DNA from: Verrucomicrobiota bacterium
Lineage (GTDB): Bacteria; Verrucomicrobiota; Verrucomicrobiia; Palsa-1439
Assembly: GCA_003164675.1 (NCBI GenBank)
Contig: PLTX01000028.1
Span: 1-48,044, forward strand
Direction of reading: 5' to 3'
Length of the DNA: 48,044 nt
The translations under genes were made by a program, and so were the position numbers. The notes below the pieces were generated by a model that was not told the origin of the DNA, made no database searches, and saw nothing but the letters and a program-made list of their open reading frames with translations. Numbering within the stretch: position 1 is the stretch's first letter; each line of letters begins with the position of its first letter. Of the stretch, positions 45,654-48,044 are shown in pieces.

Positions 45654-46811
45654 TCAGGTCCCCCTCAACGCGTCCGCCACCTGCAAGCGCATGGCTTGCA
45701 GCGCCGGGAAAATTCCGGTGACGAGCCCCAGCGCGATGCTGATGCCCAATCCGACGAGCAGGTCTCGCGTTGGGAAAAAGAACATCGGCAACAGGCCGGA
45801 GGTTGGATCCCCGCGCGAAATCATGACCCACGCCAACCCGAGGCCCAGCACTCCGCCCAGCACCGTCAGCAGGCAGGATTCCACCAGCACGAGCGCGAGA
45901 ACCTGCCCGTTGGTGAACCCGATGGCTTTGAGCACGCCTAATTCTCCGGTCCGTTCCCGCACCGCTTGGGCCATGGTATTGCCCGCCACCAATAGGATCG
46001 TGAAGAATACCGCTCCCAGAATGGCGGCGACAATCAACACGATATTGCCGAGTTGACTCGCCCACGCCTGCACGAACGCGCCCTCGGGTTCCGTCTTGGT
46101 CTCGGCGGACGAATTTTCGAATTCCTGGTCCACCAGTTTGGCGACTTCCGCCGCCCGCGCTGGGTCCGCCACGCGGATCGTAAACCATCCCACCTGACCC
46201 TTGCCCCACCGTCCCCGCGCTTCGTCGAAATAGTCATAGCGGAAGAACAGCGGGGTCGTGTCTGTGCCCTTTTTCTTTCCATCGTAGATGCCGACAATAT
46301 CGAACTCCCAATTGCGGCTCCCATTCTCCTGCGCCCAAATGGAGGATTGGATGGGCACTCGATCGCCGGTTTTCCAATGAAACCGCTCGGCCGTGGTGCG
46401 GCCCACGATGGCGCCCGTGCGTGTGGCCAGCCAGGCCTGCTTTTGTTCGGTTGGAAGGACCAACTCGGGAAACATACTCAGAAATTCCTCCGGCACGACA
46501 GGGTTCTGCATGAAGAACTTCTTCGGGTCCTGGTAGATGCCGCCGAACCACGTCTGATGCGCTACCAGTGATACGCCGGGAATCCGTTCCATGCGGGCCT
46601 TGTAGCTTTCCGGCAGCATCTGGATGATTGATACCTTGTGGCGCACGATCAACCGGTCCGCGCCCGCCATCGCCACGCCGCCAACCAGCGCCTGCTGAAT
46701 CGCCGACAGAAACCCAAACAAGATAAACGCCACCAGTATCGACAGCAACGTCAGCGAGGTGCGCAGCTTCTTGCGCTTCAGGTTGCTCCAGACAAGATGG
46801 AGATATTTCAT
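45654..46811 (-). CDS. ABC exporter permease 1, FtsX family
   Basis: 385 residues from ATG 46811, which overlaps the ATPase stop (ATGA). First helix at about 18-38 (LRTSLTLLSILVAFILFGFL). A long periplasmic domain contains 'QTWFGGIYQDPKKFF' and 'GQVGWFTIRVADPARAAEVA'. Three helices follow at the C terminus with the coupling loop 'MAQAVRERTGELGVLKAIGF'. It resembles the first of the paired permeases in exporters with a HlyD-type adaptor. The upstream part of the frame (to 46994) is antisense to the ATPase gene and not part of it. Confidence 0.92.
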   Translation of the reverse strand: MKYLHLVWSNLKRKKLRTSLTLLSILVAFILFGFLSAIQQALVGGVAMAGADRLIVRHKVSIIQMLPESYKARMERIPGVSLVAHQTWFGGIYQDPKKFFMQNPVVPEEFLSMFPELVLPTEQKQAWLATRTGAIVGRTTAERFHWKTGDRVPIQSSIWAQENGSRNWEFDIVGIYDGKKKGTDTTPLFFRYDYFDEARGRWGKGQVGWFTIRVADPARAAEVAKLVDQEFENSSAETKTEPEGAFVQAWASQLGNIVLIVAAILGAVFFTILLVAGNTMAQAVRERTGELGVLKAIGFTNGQVLALVLVESCLLTVLGGVLGLGLAWVMISRGDPTSGLLPMFFFPTRDLLVGLGISIALGLVTGIFPALQAMRLQVADALRGT

Positions 46812-47515
46812 GCCAGGGGTTCGCTGCTGAGTTGGCCCTTGTTCAGGTACACCGTGCGCGCCGCGCGTGCCGGCGCGTGCGGATCGTGGGTGACCATGAT
46901 GATCGTTTTGCCATGTTCGCGATTCAAGGCGTGCAGCAACTTCAGGATCTCGTCGCCGGCTTTTCGATCCAGATCGCCCGTTGGCTCGTCGCAAAGCAGT
47001 AGCGTCGGGTCGGTCACGATGCCCCGGGCGATGCCCGCCCGCTGTTGTTCGCCGCCGGACAGTGTGCGCGGATAATGCCCCGCGCGATGCGATAGCCCGA
47101 CCATCGCCAGCGCCGCAGCCACGTGCTTCTTCCGCTCCGATTTGGAAAGATGCGTGAGTAGCAACGGCAGTTCCACGTTCCGTTCGGTCGTCAGCGTCGG
47201 CATCAGATTATACAGTTGGAAAACGAAGCCAATGTGCCGCGCGCGCCATCCCGCCAGCCGCCGATCCGAAAGCTGGTGGACACTCTCGCCGGCGATGGTC
47301 ACCGAGCCTTCGGTCGGACGGTCGAGGCCGCCGATCAAATTCAACAATGTCGTCTTGCCCGAACCTGACGGCCCCATCAGCGCAAGAAATTCGCCCGCCG
47401 GCACCTGCAAATGCAGATCCGTCAGCACGTGAATGTCTTCCGAGCCGCGATGAAAGACCTTTCCCACGCCGTCGACGTGTACCAACGCCCCGTTATCTGT
47501 CCCGCTCTCGTTCAT
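46808..47515 (-). CDS. ABC exporter ATP-binding protein, LolD/MacB type
   Basis: 235 residues from ATG 47515, overlapping the adaptor stop by 4 bases (ATGA, 47512-47515). Walker A GPSGSGKTT, Q-loop FVFQLYNLMP, signature LSGGEQQR, Walker B LLLCDEPTGDLD and switch His VTHDPH are intact. It energises the two permeases downstream. The four genes are joined by overlaps or a one-base gap, so they are co-translated as one complex. Confidence 0.95.
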   Translation of the reverse strand: MNESGTDNGALVHVDGVGKVFHRGSEDIHVLTDLHLQVPAGEFLALMGPSGSGKTTLLNLIGGLDRPTEGSVTIAGESVHQLSDRRLAGWRARHIGFVFQLYNLMPTLTTERNVELPLLLTHLSKSERKKHVAAALAMVGLSHRAGHYPRTLSGGEQQRAGIARGIVTDPTLLLCDEPTGDLDRKAGDEILKLLHALNREHGKTIIMVTHDPHAPARAARTVYLNKGQLSSEPLA

Positions 47516-48044
47516 AGTTTGGTTTCCTTGACCGCAACTCCGTCAACGAGGCCGGGCGGTGCGTCCACGATCACCCGTTCCCCTTCGGACACGCCCCCGA
47601 GGAGTACGACGTCATCTTTCTGTTCGCTGCCAACGGTCACGGCACGACGCTCGGCCCGGTGATTGGCGACGACAAAGATCACGTCGTGCCCGTTTTGATT
47701 TTGCACCACACTCTTGGGAACAACAACCGAGCGGCCCGCCGCCGCCGCGCCCGTGTCGCGAAACGCCACCTTCACCGCCATCTCCGGCAAGATGCGCGGA
47801 TCCAGTTTGTCGAAGCCAACACGAACCTTGACGGTCGACTTTTGCCGGTCGGCGGTGGGTATGATCGCGATGACTTTGCAGGGTGTCTTCCAGTCCGGAT
47901 ACGCGTCGAGTGTCGCCTCGACCGGTTGACCCGGCTCGACTCGGTTGATGTAGCTCTCATTGACATCGATTTCGATTTCCAGCGAATTCATGTCCACAAT
48001 CGTGCAGATGCCGGTGCGGGTGAACCCGCCGCCGGCCGACACCG
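47512..48044 (-). CDS. HlyD/MacA-type periplasmic adaptor, N-terminal part outside window
   Basis: The last 177 or so codons. They begin within the second lipoyl segment ('GGFTRTGICTIVDMNSLEIE'), then 'VNESYINRVEPGQPVEATLD' of the beta barrel, 'MAVKVAFRD' and the membrane-proximal domain ('VVPKSVVQNQNGHDVIFVVA'). The frame is open to the window edge, so the start is beyond it. It is the adaptor for the exporter encoded by the next three genes on this strand. No TolC gene accompanies it here. Confidence 0.9.
   Translation of the reverse strand, partial: VSAGGGFTRTGICTIVDMNSLEIEIDVNESYINRVEPGQPVEATLDAYPDWKTPCKVIAIIPTADRQKSTVKVRVGFDKLDPRILPEMAVKVAFRDTGAAAAGRSVVVPKSVVQNQNGHDVIFVVANHRAERRAVTVGSEQKDDVVLLGGVSEGERVIVDAPPGLVDGVAVKETKL

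Overview
The window reads as ordinary chromosome from a GC-rich, free-living Gram-negative bacterium with an outer membrane. It holds TolC-type lipoproteins, beta-barrel porins and many secreted proteins. Several traits point to the PVC group, most likely Verrucomicrobiota: a bacterial PUR-alpha-like nucleic-acid-binding protein, a TMTC-like glycosyltransferase with TPRs, and a giant secreted enzyme with a C-terminal 'DGMSNTNKFMAGFNPTNAA' type segment. The phylum is an inference from gene content. I found no rRNA, tRNA or CRISPR array.

Layout. 1-6.6 kb: truncated aldo/keto reductase, ankyrin-repeat secreted protein, a two-gene secreted/outer-membrane pair, and a PA0069-type radical SAM gene. 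6.7-12 kb: TetR regulator plus a complete MacAB-TolC-like tripartite exporter; a perfect 10-bp palindrome sits inside the regulator's promoter. 12-15.3 kb: a polyamine-themed block (PotD-like binding protein coupled to a CPXCG zinc-ribbon protein, and a putrescine aminotransferase behind an extended -10 promoter). 15.5-20.5 kb: PUR-like protein, HEAT lipoprotein, polyprenyl diphosphate synthase, then an ECF sigma / zinc anti-sigma / HtrA-like row in which the HtrA has lost all three catalytic residues. 20.5-25 kb, minus strand: class II aldolase, a single-frame triple fusion (low-Mr phosphatase, RpiB, GlyA), and an S41-like peptidase lacking the usual lysine.

25-33.8 kb is a decaying accessory zone. 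It contains a purD relic with an internal deletion, a secreted protein whose strong ribosome site is out of frame because of an 8-T tract, a 1406-residue secreted nuclease-phosphatase fusion, a frameshifted membrane protein, an IS1595-type element broken by a 5-bp tandem duplication, a lone response regulator and a frameshifted coiled-coil remnant. 33.9-38.2 kb, minus strand, is a zinc/manganese acquisition operon: His-rich small membrane protein, porin, binding protein, ATPase and permease. A hairpin lies between the binding-protein and ATPase genes.

38.4-44.4 kb, plus strand: small membrane protein, TMTC-like glycosyltransferase, TGS-containing nucleoside kinase and adenosine deaminase, the last two suggesting nucleoside salvage. 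44.4-48 kb, minus strand: a second ABC exporter (adaptor, ATPase, two FtsX-type permeases), cut by the window end.

The strongest candidates for something not well described are the PTP-RpiB-GlyA fusion, the dead HtrA in the sigma/anti-sigma operon, and the secreted nuclease-phosphatase fusion.
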